A stretch of DNA of 64,000 bases from Aphidius gifuensis (lineage: Eukaryota > Arthropoda > Insecta > Hymenoptera > Braconidae): the NCBI RefSeq assembly GCF_014905175.1, contig NC_057789.1:23742555-23806554 (forward strand). The letters are read 5' to 3'. Made by a program: the position numbers and the translations under genes. Of the stretch, positions 1 through 12,193 are shown in pieces; the stretch's first letter is position 1; every line of letters starts with the position of its first letter. The notes under the pieces were generated by a model, which worked only from the letters and a program-made list of their open reading frames with translations, was not told the DNA's origin and did not search any database.

Positions 1-1034
1 CTATTTTTCATAGAGTCAATATTTTCAATTTTGTTTTTTAATTCAATTAGTCCACCAACTGAGTTCAGTGTTTTTGAAAAAAGTTTAATTGCTAATAAAT
101 AACCTCTAGTAGTTTTCTCAAATTTTAAAAATTGTCCCAATACTAAACATTCAATATTATGATAACTGTTCCATGCTTTTTTTTTACATGTGTCACTACA
201 ATATATGATAGTAGGACAATTATCACATGGTATACCAGCCCAAGTTTGGCGACAACAATGCCAACAATTTATAAAACGGAAGTCATCACTAACAGTAGCT
301 GCAAATGGTTCAGAAATGTAAATAAATTCACCAGTCTTGATGTCTCTTGTTGCAACAACATGTTGATTATTATCATTTGTTTCTTTCAATTCAATTGCAT
401 CAGATGCACCAACTATTATTGCATTATCATTTTTTATTTCTGGTATAAATTCAATAATCTCACGTGGTTCTTTAAGTTCATTCATCATTTTCGGATACTC
501 TTCGGTTAGGTCGTATGTTGGATTATATTTTTTTAAATTAGGTAGCCACTGCTTTGCACTGGCCATTGAAATATCTGCTTCAAGTTTTGAGTTTGGTTTC
601 AAGGCCTTGAAACACAATGATTGACGTAAATATAATTTTGTTTTTAATTTATCTGGATAGCCTGATTTTAATGCACGTTCAATGTCAAGAAGACAATCTT
701 CATAGTGTCTTGCTCTGAACAATACAGCTGAACGATTTGCATAAGCCAATGACAATTCTTTGGATCCAAGTGGTGCAAAAGCAATACTCTCGGAGTATGC
801 TTTAATTGATTTGCTTAAATAATCTTTGTTTTTTGCAGTAGTGTATTCTTTATTACCAATTTCCCTCCAGATCATTGATTGACCAACTGTTTTATCAATT
901 TTATCATGATTTATTGTAATATACGGAGTTATAAAATTCCATGCCACTTCAAATTTATCTCTGAATGTTGTTTTTTGTGAATAATGGCATTTAGCAGCAT
1001 TCGTTAAATCAACAGGAGGGTTGATAAAATCCAT
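1..1034 (-). CDS. SMYD4-like gene, copy A, exon 2 (cut by window edge)
   Basis: The frame is open from the start codon at 1034 to the window edge. It encodes the N-terminal TPR part (GNKEYTTAKNKDYL, then AYANRSAVLF), the N-terminal SET strand region (QHVVATRDIKTGEFIYISEP) and a full MYND zinc finger (CWHC, CDNC, YCSDTC, HNIEC). The stretch reading GLIELKNKIENIDSMKN is the last part in view. I start at the ATG just after a splice acceptor (gttgcag) rather than upstream. The missing 3' part (end of exon 2 and exons 3 to 5) must lie left of the window. An intron separates this exon from a noncoding exon whose GTAAGT donor is at 1317. I see no lesion, but completeness cannot be judged. Confidence 0.85.
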   Translation of the reverse strand, partial: MDFINPPVDLTNAAKCHYSQKTTFRDKFEVAWNFITPYITINHDKIDKTVGQSMIWREIGNKEYTTAKNKDYLSKSIKAYSESIAFAPLGSKELSLAYANRSAVLFRARHYEDCLLDIERALKSGYPDKLKTKLYLRQSLCFKALKPNSKLEADISMASAKQWLPNLKKYNPTYDLTEEYPKMMNELKEPREIIEFIPEIKNDNAIIVGASDAIELKETNDNNQHVVATRDIKTGEFIYISEPFAATVSDDFRFINCWHCCRQTWAGIPCDNCPTIIYCSDTCKKKAWNSYHNIECLVLGQFLKFEKTTRGYLLAIKLFSKTLNSVGGLIELKNKIENIDSMKN

Positions 1035-1311
1035 GACTGCAACCAACATTTTTTTTTCTTATTTTCCAATTATAAAAAAATAATCATCATAATCAATCAA
1101 AACAAAATAAGGTTATTTCTGACTGTCAAAACTATATAAGTATAATTCAGGTATACTTTTCATTGTGAGTAAATAATAATATATTGTACAGAATAGAGTT
1201 ATGTTAGATTGTGAACATGTCGATAATATTTAAACAATATCAATAATTGATTAAAGAAAAAAAAAAAAAATTAAAAAAAATACATAAGTTATGTAACATA
1301 ACAAATAAAAA

Positions 1312-1519
1312 ACTTACTTGATCTTTGATTTTTACTTGAAAAAATAAAATTATTGTTATATTCAAACCATATATATAATCACAACAAACTATTATTATTA
1401 TTGTTAATCATTTTTATAGATGTTCAATAAAAATGTTAATTTGGATTTGTTGTTATTATACATATATATATAAATCATGTGTATCAATGTGTATCATCCT
1501 CTCAAGCGATGCTAGCGCC
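1312..1519 (-). promoter_or_regulatory. 5' noncoding exon and promoter region of copy A
   Basis: Read on the minus strand, a noncoding exon ends at 1318 before the donor GTAAGT. A TATA-like stretch lies at about 1366 to 1378 and the recurring 19-bp motif ctcaagcgatgctagcgcc at 1501 to 1519, followed by CT repeats. The transcription start is inferred to be near 1340. Confidence 0.45.
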
Positions 1520-2750
1520 CTTGGTTTAATCTCTCTCTCTTAATTTATTTCACTTTATTTTTGAAGTAATCACATCAAAAAGATCAACGATTGGAAAATT
1601 AAAAATTCATCCTAAAATTACAAATTTGATATTTTTAATTTTCAAGAAAATTCAGTCGTATTTTCATTCAATTGTTAAATTAATTTTTTATTTCGTTAAT
1701 GATGAATAAATTTATAAAATCGTTATTTGAAATTTTTATTATTCAAAGTACAAAATACAAAAAAATATTATCAATGACAAGCATTAGGATTACATTTATT
1801 ATCAATTTGTGGTTTGAACAAGAAATTATAATTTAAATTTTTCTATTTATAAATAAATTCCAGACCTTGAAATTAATTTTTTTACCGTGTATTTTTAGAT
1901 TAATTGAAAACTACAATGTATTTTTAATTTGTGCTTCCATAATTATAATTTATTAATTCTTTTTATTTAAAATATTTTGAACTATACTCAAATTTCATTT
2001 TTATTAATAATTAATTTTTCATTGGTTTAATAATAAATAAATTCATTAAGTTATTTGAAATATTCATCATTCAAAGTAGAAAATGAATAAAGATATTATT
2101 TATGGGTCATGACAATTATAATGACTGAATTATTATATGAATACATTATCAACTTGTGGTTTAAACAAACAATTATAATCTATATTTTTTATTTATAAAT
2201 TTTATTGTATTTTTAGATAAATCGAAATGTACTTTAAATTTCTGCCTTAAAATTTAATTATGAAAAAATGAATTCAAAATAATTTTTTCATATTCTATAA
2301 TTTATTTGATAAACTATAAATAAATTATCGAACTAAATTTTATAATATTCAAAAACCAATGCTAAATTTAATATATGATTATAAAAAGGAAAAAAAAATA
2401 TCTGGTTTTATTTATACAATTTTGAATAATGGAGAAAGAGATAAAAAAAAAAGGAAAAAAAAAACAACTTTTAATTATTTGTTTTCTATGAACACCAATT
2501 AAATTTTATAAATTAAAAATAAATAAAAAAAACAAAAATATGCTTTAAATTTAAACAAAAAATTTTTAAATTATTCTAAAAACCTCATGAATTAATTAAA
2601 TTTAAAATCCTTTAATTCAACTATAAAAGTCTGTTATTTTTAAATAATTTAAATCATCCAACTCAAAAGTCAAACGATAAAAGTTTTTTTATTTTTACCT
2701 TTAAACTAACTAATTATATCTCAATTGTTTATTTTTCATCAATAATTACC
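1520..2750. other. AT-rich intergenic stretch
   Basis: There is no supported gene here. The sequence is very AT-rich, with long A and T runs. Parts resemble the stretches upstream of copies C and E (around 6.3 to 6.8 kb and 11.3 to 12.0 kb), so it belongs to the array's duplicated intergenic sequence. Confidence 0.6.
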
Positions 2751-3393
2751 AGGTCTCCTTGCTTGATTGGTTTCACAGCAAAATATCTAACATTTGAACC
2801 CACATGAGTCCAATCGATATTAGGATCACAGCTTGGTTTTAATAACTTCGAAAATGGTAATATGATCGTTGACAATTTATTGATAACAATAAACAATTAA
2901 TAATAAATTGATTTTATACATACCGAGTTACAACTGCGATTAACAATCATCACATAATGCAATAATAATTCTCCCATAACTAATAGTTTTTTTTTTTTAA
3001 ATCTAATTAAATCACTTATTGTCATTTTTTCACCTAATATATCTGTTTCTTGACCAAGTATTGCAACAATCAATACCACAAATAATACAAATTCAAAAGT
3101 ACACTTAGTTGGTGTGGCTTTGAAATAATCAAGATTGAGAAAATTTTCAAAAGTATTAACATTAAGAATTCCATTGGTAAATAATAATTCTTTATTTTTC
3201 ATCAAGCCAATATTGTCAATTTTTTTTTTTTAATTCAATTAGCCCACCAGCTGAGTTCAGTGTTTTTAAAAATAGTTTGACTGCCAAATATTTTTGTGTA
3301 TCCATTGCTTCAGGTTCAACAAGGTGTCCTAATATCAAATATTCAAGATTATGATAACAATCCCATGCCTTTTTTTTACATATGTCAGAACAA
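2751..3393 (-). pseudogene. SMYD4-like fragment, copy B (end of exon 2 plus exon 3 remnant)
   Basis: The fragment begins in the middle of the MYND finger near 3393, where similarity to the array stops abruptly. It runs to the exon 2 donor (GTATGT near 2925) and continues into exon 3 coding sequence ending at 2751. Lesions visible: the 5' two thirds of exon 2 are absent, a lengthened T run near 3220 breaks the frame before KNKELLFTNGILNVN, the last MYND cysteine is tyrosine (HNLEY), and the exon 3 acceptor end is altered. No exon 4 or 5 follows within reach. It is closest in sequence to copy E. Confidence 0.8.
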
Positions 3394-3663
3394 ATTTACA
3401 AATTCAGTGTGGAAAGAAACAAACAAAAAACGATTTTTAATTATTTATTTTTTATGAATACCAATTAAAAAATCATAAATTATAAACTAAAAAAAAACAA
3501 TAATCCCTTAACTTCATAAATTAATTAAATTTACAAATCATTAAGTTCTTTTTTTTTACCTAAATACTTAACGAATAATATTTTTAATAAGAAAAAAATA
3601 CATCAATGAAAAAATATGAAATAAAAATGGAATTTTGCTTTCTTTTTTATGATAAAAAATAAA

Positions 3664-5746
3664 TTACTCGTCAATATCATGAACAGAATGTAGTCGACTG
3701 TACAACTTTTCGAGGAATAAATACAAAAATGATATTTCTTCACAAGGAACAGTGATGTATTGATGTAACATGTCATTCATTCTATTCAAATTATCTTTAA
3801 CTGTTGTGAATTTTTTAGGATCTTTCTGGTCGATGAGCTTTTTACACTCTCCGAATTTAAGCGTCATACAGTTTAACTCTCTCTTGATCTTAGCCGGCAA
3901 TATCATACTCTTGGAAAAAAACATAAAAATAGTTATAAATAGCAATAAGATTTCAAGTATTTAGAAATTAATAAAATACCTTGTAAGATGGAAGATCTTC
4001 TATAGTCGGCCAATTTTCAACACATGCTATACAATCACATGATACCGGAACACCAAAAAGTTTTTCTAATTTAACATATCGGTCAGTTTTAGATGATGTA
4101 TGGTAAGTAACAAAACGACTCGAGACAATCTGAAAATGAATTTATAATTACTATCGAGCTCTAATAAAAAAAAATTCAAGTATGATTATTTAAAAACATC
4201 AGTAGGTACCGGTTCTCCTTGCTTGATTGGTTTACAAGCATAATATCCAACATTTGAACCCACATGAGTCCAATTGACATTCGGATCACAGCTTGGTTTT
4301 AATATCTCCCAAAATGGTAACATGACCGTTGACCAATCAACATCAGTATCAACTGTAAACTGATGAATTTTGTTTTAAATACAATAATTATTATAAACAA
4401 AAAAATAATTAACAGTTATTATTAAATTAATTATCTATACATACCCATTGACTATGGCAAAAATCGATCAGAATATAACGCAATAATAATTCTCCCAAAA
4501 TTAATATTTTTTCATTTTTATTTTTACTCAAATCTTGCATTGTCATTTTTTTACCTAACATATCTGTTTTGTGACCGAAAATTGCAACAATTAATACCAC
4601 AACTGATGCAAAATCAAAAGTACACTCAGTTGATGTTGCTTTGAAATAATTAAGATTAAAAAAATTATCGATAGTATTAAAATCAAGAATTCCATTAGTA
4701 AATATAAATTCTTTATTTTTCATTGAGTCACTATTGTCAATTTTTTTTTTTAATTCAATTAGCCCACCAACTGAGTTTAGTGTTTTTAAAAAAAGTTTTA
4801 CTGTTGATGAATGGTTTGATATAGGTTTGTCAAACTTTGAAAGTTGTTCTGATACTAAACATTCAATATTGTGATAACTATTCCATGCTTTTTTTTTACA
4901 TATATCGGAACAATATATGATAGCTGAACAATTATCACATGGTATACCAGCCCAAGTTTGACGACAACAATGCCAACAATTAGTAAAACGTAAATCATCA
5001 CTAGGAGTTGCTGCAAATGGTTCAGAAATGTAAATAAATTCACCAGATTTGATGTTTCTTGTTGCAACAATATGTTGATTATTATCATTTGTTTTTTTCA
5101 ATTCAATTGCATCAGATGCACCAACTATTATTGCATTATCATTTTTTATTTCTGGTATATATTTAATAATTTCACGTGGTTCTTTAAGTTCTTTTATCAT
5201 CTTCGTATACTCTTTGGTGAGGTCGTATGTTGGATTATATTTTTTCAAGTCAGGTTGCCATTGCATTGCATTAGCCATTGAAATCTCTGATTCAATATGT
5301 GAGCTTGGTTTCAATGCTTTCAAACACAATGATTGACGTAAAAATAATTTTGTTTTCAATCTATCTGGATAGTCTAATTTTAATGAACGTTCAATGTCAA
5401 GAAGACAATCTTCATAGAGTCTTGCCCTGAACAATACAGCTGAACGATTAGCATAAGCCAATGACAATTCTTCGGATCCAGCTGGTGCAAAAGCAATACT
5501 CTTGGTGTACGCTTCAATTGATTTGCGTAAATAATCTTTATTTTTTGCAGTAGTATATTCTTTGTTACCAACTTCTCTCCAGATCATTGATTGACTAACT
5601 GTTTTATCAATTTTATCATGATTTATGTGAAGATATGGAGCTAAAGAATTCCATATCTCTGAAAATTTATCTTTAAATGTTGTTTTTTGTGAGTATTGTC
5701 GATTAGCAATGTTTATAGCATCAATGGGAAGGTTAATAAAATCCAT
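3664..5746 (-). CDS. SMYD4-like TPR-SET-MYND protein, copy C (intact)
   Basis: Exons: 5746..4445, 4359..4210, 4129..3980 and 3909..3664, all joined in phase 0, giving 615 residues. TPR-like helices cover roughly 60 to 165. The first SET segment (QHIVATRNIKSGEF) is near 223. The MYND zinc ligands are C257, C260, C270, C273, C279, C283, H292 and C296. The SET core KPSCDPN is near 455. The post-SET triad C515, C517, C520 is in CDCIACVENWP, and a helical tail follows. SMYD proteins are normally lysine methyltransferases of nucleus or cytoplasm. Here the family NHSC motif is KPSC, the GRG-type SAM loop is NNQH, and the catalytic-Tyr position reads IVSSRF, so activity is doubtful. The start ATG directly follows the acceptor ttgcag. 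A candidate poly-A signal, ATTAAA, lies at 3598..3593. Confidence 0.88.
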
Positions 5747-6025
5747 AGCTGCAACAAACAAATTATACAATTTTTATTTTTCAATTATACTATAAAATTT
5801 ATAAATAAATAATCATCATAATTGATCAAAACAAAATAAAGTTATTTCTGATTGTAAAAACAAATTATAATATAGGTATTATTATTTTTATTTATCTTGA
5901 GTGAATAAAATTAATTATATTGTACAAAATGAAGTTATATTTGATTTTTTAAATGTCAATAATATTTAAACAATTTAATAATTGATTTAAAAAAAAATTG
6001 AAAAAAAATAAATAAGGAATGAAAA

Positions 6026-6272
6026 ACTTACTTGATCTTTGATGGTTTTTACTTGAAAAAATAAAATTTTTTATTCAAACCAAATATAAAATCACAACTA
6101 TTATTATTATTGTTAATAATTTTCATTGATGTTTAATACAAATGTTATTTTTGATTTATTGTAAATTAACTTGTCAAAATAAACTGACGATTGACAACCT
6201 GATTTTAATGGTGGTTCCAGATTATTCTTGATGATGTTTACAATAATTATTCTCTCGAGCGATGCTAGCGCC
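6026..6272 (-). promoter_or_regulatory. 5' noncoding exon and promoter region of copy C
   Basis: The noncoding exon ends at 6032 before GTAAGT. A TATA-like ATATTTTATA-type stretch lies at about 6080. The 19-bp motif occurs at 6254..6272 as ctcgagcgatgctagcgcc and is followed by CT-rich sequence. Confidence 0.45.
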
Positions 6273-6301
6273 TTTGAATCAATCTCTCTCTCTATTTTCA
6301 A

Positions 6302-7065
6302 AGTAACTAAATTAAAAATTCACCCTAAAATTACAAATTTAATATTTTTAATTTTTAATAAAATTCAATTGTATTTTTATTCAATTGTCGAATTAATTTT
6401 TTATTAGTTTAATAATGAATAAATTTATAAATTAGTTATTTAAAATATTCATCATTCAAAGTGGAAAATAAATAAAGGTGGAAGATAAATGAAATCAATC
6501 ACAATTATTAGGATTGAATTTATTAACTTGTGTTTTAAACAAAAAAATATAATTCATATTTCTTATTTATAAATGAGTAATAAACTTTAAAAATAATTTT
6601 TTTACTGTGTATTTTTAGATGAATTGAAATTTGAAAATTTCAATTTTTGCCTAGGAATTTAATTATAAAAAAATAAATGTAATATTAATTTTGATAATAA
6701 TTTATTCAATAAATAATAGATGAATTATCGAAATAAATTGTATTATGTTCAACAACTTAACTATTTATTTATGCAATTTCGAATAATGAAAAAAGAAACA
6801 AAAAAAAAAAAAAATAATAATTTTTAAATATTCCAAAAACCTCATGAATTGATTGAATTATTTAAAAATCCTTATTCAACCATAAAAATTATAATATTTT
6901 AAATAATTTAAATCCTCCAACTCAAATGATGAAAGTTTTTTTTCTTTCTTGCCAGAAAATTTAACTAGTAATATTTTTAATTGATTTTTTTTCTGGTTGA
7001 AATAAACATCGACGTAAAAAAATATATAAAGTGAAATGTTGCTTTCTTTTTTGTGATGGAAAATA
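6302..7065. other. AT-rich intergenic stretch
   Basis: No gene can be supported. The sequence parallels 1.6 to 2.7 kb and 11.3 to 12.2 kb, upstream of copies A and E, which marks it as part of the duplication unit. Confidence 0.6.
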
Positions 7066-7066
7066 A

Positions 7067-7186
7067 TTACTCGTAAAAATCATGAACAGAATGAAGTTGA
7101 ATGTACAACGATCTAAGTAATAAATACAATATTGATATTTCTTTACAAGGAACAGTGATGTATTGATGAAACATGTCATTTTCGTT
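7067..7186 (-). pseudogene. Displaced 3' end of copy E exon 5
   Basis: The minus strand encodes NDMFHQYITVPCKEISILYL and continues to a stop at 7069..7067. This is the normal end of exon 5 of this family. It is separated from the rest of copy E exon 5 (8746..8613) by an insertion of about 1.4 kb, so it can no longer be translated as part of E. Confidence 0.8.
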
Positions 7187-8612
7187 ACACTATTAAGAAA
7201 AATACCCCCAATCTGCATCGTTTTCAGTTCATAAAGATGGCGGTTCTGGTATAGTAGGAATTAGTGTGTCGATCAAGAAGTACACACATTATTTGGGACT
7301 GAAACAATGTGTGAATTTCCAAAATAATGTGTGAATTTCCAAAATAATGTGTGAAGCTCAAAATATCGATAATACAGGGCCCCAAAAGTAGCGACATCGG
7401 GCGGACAAAATTAATAATATTATGAATAGTATATATGTTTGTAAGCTATTCACGTGTCTGTGTGTTTACAAGTTATTTTTATTTTGGTTTTGTTGTTGTG
7501 TTGCTAAATGTCTTATATATAAATTATTTAATACTTAATTAATAAAATAAAAAAGTGTTGATATTTATCAGAATGTCCAATACCCAAAAATTATACTCTG
7601 AATCCAGTGAATCAAAAGAGTGAAAGTGATCAAGTGACAATCAAACATTCAATGAAAATGACATACCAGATGACATTCGTCAACAAGCTGATGTCCTTTT
7701 TTACCAGAGAAATCAAATGAATTATTTTATTTATTTTTTAAAAACCAGCATAATGGTTAAAATTATAAATACCAGTTTTACTTTTTTTTGTTTTGCATTA
7801 ATTATAATTTTTTCATCATTAAAATATTATTTGTTTTTTTCTTTATAATTTAAAAAAATATGTTTTGATTTGTAAAAACGAAATGTTATTGCAAAAAAAA
7901 AAAAAAAAACAAAGATAAATAATTTTAATAGATTTATACGAGTTGTTTAGAAATAATACAATGAAAAATTACTCTGTGCCTTGAGTTATTATTATGTAAT
8001 AGAAATTCATTTATTTTTATAAATAAATATAATTTAGTTTGATATAATGAATTTGAATTGTTTGAAATTTTTTTAGCCCTGTTTATTAGATTGATGGTAT
8101 CAATGCAAAGTTTTTTTTTCAAACAGTATAAAATTGTTGTTTTTATTTTTTAAATACTTTTTATTATATAATCATATTAATTATTTTATTTATGTGTTTC
8201 ACCCCCAGACTTTCTCGTGACGAGGCTCCGCCCTTCGAAACTGCCAGGGCTGCCTGCCGCCCTGGACCTCGCCAGGGCTGCTCGCCCTGGACTGCAGCTA
8301 TGTTGCACCCCTGACCCGCTTTAATTCCCCGCATATTGTAATATTTATTGCGTGGTATTTTCTTAATCTTTTGTAAAGAAAAATCAAGTGTAGGCGTAAT
8401 TTCGTGCGAAGTAGGTGATTTCACACTGTTGAAGAGATTTTCACTCAGGCCAGGAGAGTCGGATTGCGTGAAATCTCCTTTATTTGCCTCGTCTTCCGAT
8501 TCCCCTTCGCTAAGAATCCACTCGCTATCCCCTCTCCTGTACTTCGTTCATCTCTCCATGCTCGTGCGTGAACCACCTACTGTTCGCACTCGATACATAA
8601 TATACTATTATG
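7187..8612. mobile_element. Insertion of about 1.4 kb in exon 5 of copy E
   Basis: The array similarity breaks at both ends of this block within one exon, so it is an insertion. The left part holds a 20-bp tandem repeat (7301..7356). The middle is AT-rich. The right part (about 8190 to 8600) is much richer in G and C than anything around it and holds two tandem hairpins with CCAGGGC/GCCCTGG stems (8244..8265 and 8272..8290). On the minus strand, 8548 to 8164 is open and begins with an acidic stretch (DSEWILSEGESEDEA), perhaps a captured or transposon coding remnant. I could not find convincing terminal inverted repeats or a clear target duplication, so the element class is unknown. Confidence 0.55.
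7301..7356. repeat. 20-bp tandem repeat, about 2.8 copies
   Basis: The unit aaaataatgtgtgaatttcc is repeated head to tail, with small changes in the first and last copies. It lies inside the insertion in copy E. Confidence 0.85.
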
Positions 8613-10561
8613 CTATTCAGCTCATCCTTAATTGTCGAAAAGTTTTTAGGATTTCCTTGGTTGATGAGATCATGCCACTTATCGAATTTTAATGTCCTAC
8701 AATGTAATTCTTTCTGGATTTCTGTCGGCAATACAATTGCAAGACTCTTGAAAACAAAAATAATAAAAATCGTTTTAAATATCAATAGCTTCAAGAATTT
8801 ACAGTTTCAAACAAGCAATAAAATGACTACCTCATAAGATGGAAGAGAATGAATAGTTGACCAATTTTCAACACATGCTGTACAATCACATGATAGAGGA
8901 TCATTACTGAGGCTCCCGAATCCAATATATCGTTCACTTTTAGGTTTTGTATGATAGGAACCAAGAATATTCTCGAGAATCTGAAAATAAATTCGTAATT
9001 ATTATCAAAATTAAAAAAAAAATTAAGTATGATTATTCAAAGATTTCAATAAATACCGGTTGTCCTTTCTTGATTGGTTTGATAGCATAATATCCAGCAT
9101 TTGACCCCAGAGGAAACCATTCGACATTAGAATCACAGCTTGGTTTTAATATCTTCGAAAATGGTAACATGATACTCGACGACTCAACATCACCATCAAC
9201 TATGAACTGATGAATTTTGTTTAAAATATAATAATTATAATAAACAATAATTATTAAATTAATGATATACATACCAAGTGACAACTACGATTAACAATCA
9301 TCATATAACGCAATAATAATTCTCCCATAGTTAATAGTTCTTCACTTTCATATTTAATCAAATCTTTCATTGTCATTTTTTTACCAAATATATCTGTTTT
9401 GTGACCACAGATTGCAACAGTCAATACCACAAATAATGCAAAATCACAAGTACACTCAGTTGATGTTGCTTTGAAATAATCAAGAGTAAGAAAATTATCG
9501 ACACTATTAACATTCAGAATTCCATTGGTAAATATTAATTCTTTATTTTTCATCAAGTCAATATTATCAATTTTTTTTTTTAACTCAGTTAGCCCACCCA
9601 CCGTGTTCAGTGTCTTCAAAAATAGTTTGACAGCCAAATATTTTTGTGTATCCATTTCTTCAGGTTCAACAAGGTGTCCTAATATCAAACATTCAAGATT
9701 ATGATAACTGTCCCATGCTTTTTTCTTACATATGTCAGAACAATAAATGACGTTTGGACAATTATCACATGGTATACCAGCCCAAGTTGAACGACAACAA
9801 TGCCAACAATTTGTAAAACGTAGTTTTTTATTAATAGTTGCTGCAAATGGCTCAGTAATGTAAATAAATTCACCACTCTTGATGTCTCTTGCTGCAACAA
9901 TATGTTGATTATTTTCATGATTTTTTTTCAATTCAATTGCATCAGATGCATCAACTATTATTGCATTATTTTTTTTTATTTCTGGTATATATTTAATAAT
10001 TTCACGTGGTTCTTTAAGATCATTGATCATCTTTGGATACTCTTTGGTAATGTCGTATGTTGGATTATATTTTTTCAAGTCAGGTTGCCATTGCATTGCA
10101 TTAGCCATTGAAATATCTGCTTCAAGTTTTGAGTTTGGTTTCAAGGCCTTGAAACACAATGATTGACGTAAAAATAATTTTGTTTTTAATTTATCTGGAT
10201 AGCCTGCTTTTAATGAACGTTCAATGTCAAGAAGACAATCTTCATAGAGTCTTGCCCTGAACAATACAGCTGAACGATTTGCATATGCCAATGACAATTC
10301 TTTGGATCCAAGTGGTGCAAAAGCAATACTCTCGGTGTATGCTCCAATTGATTTGCGTAAATAATCTTTATTTTTTGCAGCAGTGTATTCTTTGTTACCA
10401 ATTTCTCTCGAGATCATTGATTGGCCAACTGTTTTATTAATTTTCTCATGATTAATTGTCATATACTGAGCTGAAAAATTCCATGTCACTTTAAATTTAT
10501 CTCTAAATGTTGTCTTTTGATCATATTGACGATCAATATTTCCTATAGCATCAGAATTCAT
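8525..10561 (-). CDS. SMYD4-like protein, copy E, with C-terminus replaced by an insertion
   Basis: Exons: 10561..9275, 9206..9057, 8980..8831 and 8746..8525, phase 0, 602 residues. TPR, MYND (CWHC, CDNC, YCSDIC, HNLEC) and post-SET CDCTACVENW are all present. Exon 5 starts normally (SLAIVLPTEIQKEL) but runs into the 1.4-kb insertion after KDELNS and ends with about 28 foreign residues. The original last 38 or so residues sit unread at 7186..7067. Exon 3 is also divergent: SCDPN became SCDSN, and the usual WTHVGSN reads WFPLGSN. The gene may still be translated or may be decaying. Confidence 0.75.
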
Positions 10562-10697
10562 ACCTGCAACAAACAGTTTATACATTTTTCATTTTTTGAT
10601 TATAAATAAATAATTATCATAATCAATCAAAACAAAATAAGGTTATTTCTTATTGTAAAAACAAAAATTATAATTTAGGTATACTATTTATTCTTAG

Positions 10698-10699
<2 letters not shown>

Positions 10700-10742
<43 letters not shown>
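10700..10742. repeat. ATA/TAA microsatellite
   Basis: About 14 uninterrupted ATA trinucleotides lie in the 5' intron of copy E. The sister genes have only a few units at the same place, so this is a local expansion. Confidence 0.9.
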
Positions 10743-10846
10743 TTCTACAAAATAAAGCTATATATTTGATTGTTAAAATGTCAATAATATTTAAACAATA
10801 TTAATAATTTATAAAAAAAAAAGGAGAACAAAAATAATTAACGAGT

Positions 10847-11197
10847 GCTTACTTGATCTTTGATGGTTTTTACTTGAAAAAATAAACTTCTTTATTTAAA
10901 CAAAGCATACAATCACAACAAACTATTATTATTGTTGATATTTTTTATTGATGTTCAATTTAATTTATTTATTGTTAATTTTGATTTATTGTTTATGTTA
11001 ATTAATTTGTCTCTTAAAATAAACTGACGATTGACAACCTGGCCACTATATGTACTGACTACGCACAAACCAAAAAGAAAAATATTTAACAAATCTCTGT
11101 TTGTTTATGTTTACATTGGTTTACATACATAGATATTAGATATGTAAATAAAAAATCATGTGTATTATCATCCTCTCTCTCGAGCGATGCTAGCGCC
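10847..11197 (-). promoter_or_regulatory. 5' noncoding exon and promoter region of copy E
   Basis: The donor GTAAGC lies just below 10853, so the noncoding exon ends at 10853. The 19-bp motif is at 11179..11197 (ctcgagcgatgctagcgcc), flanked by CT repeats. The distance from donor to motif is longer than in the sister genes. Confidence 0.45.
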
Positions 11198-12190
11198 TTT
11201 GAGTCAATGTCTCTCTCTACCTCTCTCAATTTCTCTCACTCTATTTTCAATGGAATCAAATGAAAATATAAAATGCAATGAATGAAAAATAAAAAATTCA
11301 CCCTAAAATTACAAATTTAATAATTTTAAGAAAATTCAATCGTATTTACATGCAATTGTTGAATTAATTTTTTATTTCTTCAATAATGAATAAATTTATC
11401 AATTAGTTATTTGAAATTTTTATTATTCAAAGCAGAAAATAAAAAAAAATATTATCAATGACAAGCATTAGGATTACATTTATTATCAATTTGTGGTTTA
11501 AACAAAAAATTTTTTTTACTATGTATTTTCAGTTGGATTAAAAATTAAAATGTATTTTTAATTTGTGCTTTAAAATTTAATCATGAAAAAATGAACATGA
11601 AATTAATTTTAATAACTTTTAATGTTTAATTTTACATTCATTTTTTCATATAAATAATAACTGAAAATATCAACAATTTATTTAATAAATAATAGATAAA
11701 TTATCAAACTAAATTTTATAATATAACAAAATATTTAAAAACCAATGGTAAGTTCAATATGTGATTATAAAAAGACAAAAAAATTATCTGCTTTAATTCA
11801 TGCAATCTTGAATAATAGAAAAAGAAAAGAAAAAAAATAAAACAACTTTTAATTATTTTTTTTTTTTTTAAATACCAATTGAAAAATCATCAATTTTAAA
11901 CTCAACAGAAACACAATAAATCCCTTGAATTTAAACAAAAAAATTTTCAAACATTCCAAAAACCTTTTAAATTAATTAAATTCATAAATCTTAAATTTAA
12001 CCATACCTTCTGATACTTTTGATACTTTTAATCATCCAACTCAAATGATGAAAAGTTTTTTTTTTTTTTTCACGTGAAAACTTGACTAATAATATTCGAA
12101 TTTTTTATTTTTTTGGTTGAAAATAATAATCGATTTATCAAAAAATATATAAGATAAAGTGTGGCTTTCTATTTTTTTTTTGATGAAAAA
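11198..12190. other. AT-rich intergenic stretch
   Basis: No gene is supported. It resembles the stretches upstream of copies A and C. Its left-to-right end (about 12.0 to 12.19 kb) is the 3' flank of copy F and recurs at about 25.19 to 25.37 kb next to fragment J. Confidence 0.6.
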
Positions 12191-12193
12191 TAA

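Noticed and set aside
159..509. Plus-strand open frame opposite copy A
   Set aside because: It is the antisense shadow of SMYD4-like exon 2; equivalent plus-strand frames recur opposite other copies and follow the minus-strand coding sequence.
8164..8424. An intact host gene on the minus strand in the GC-rich insert
   Set aside because: The frame is short, has repeated hairpin sequence in its second half and no recognisable domain or splice context.
7187..8612. A DNA transposon with terminal inverted repeats at the ends of the copy E insert
   Set aside because: The outer bases of the two ends do not match as inverted repeats, and no clear target duplication could be fixed, so only an unclassified insertion is claimed.
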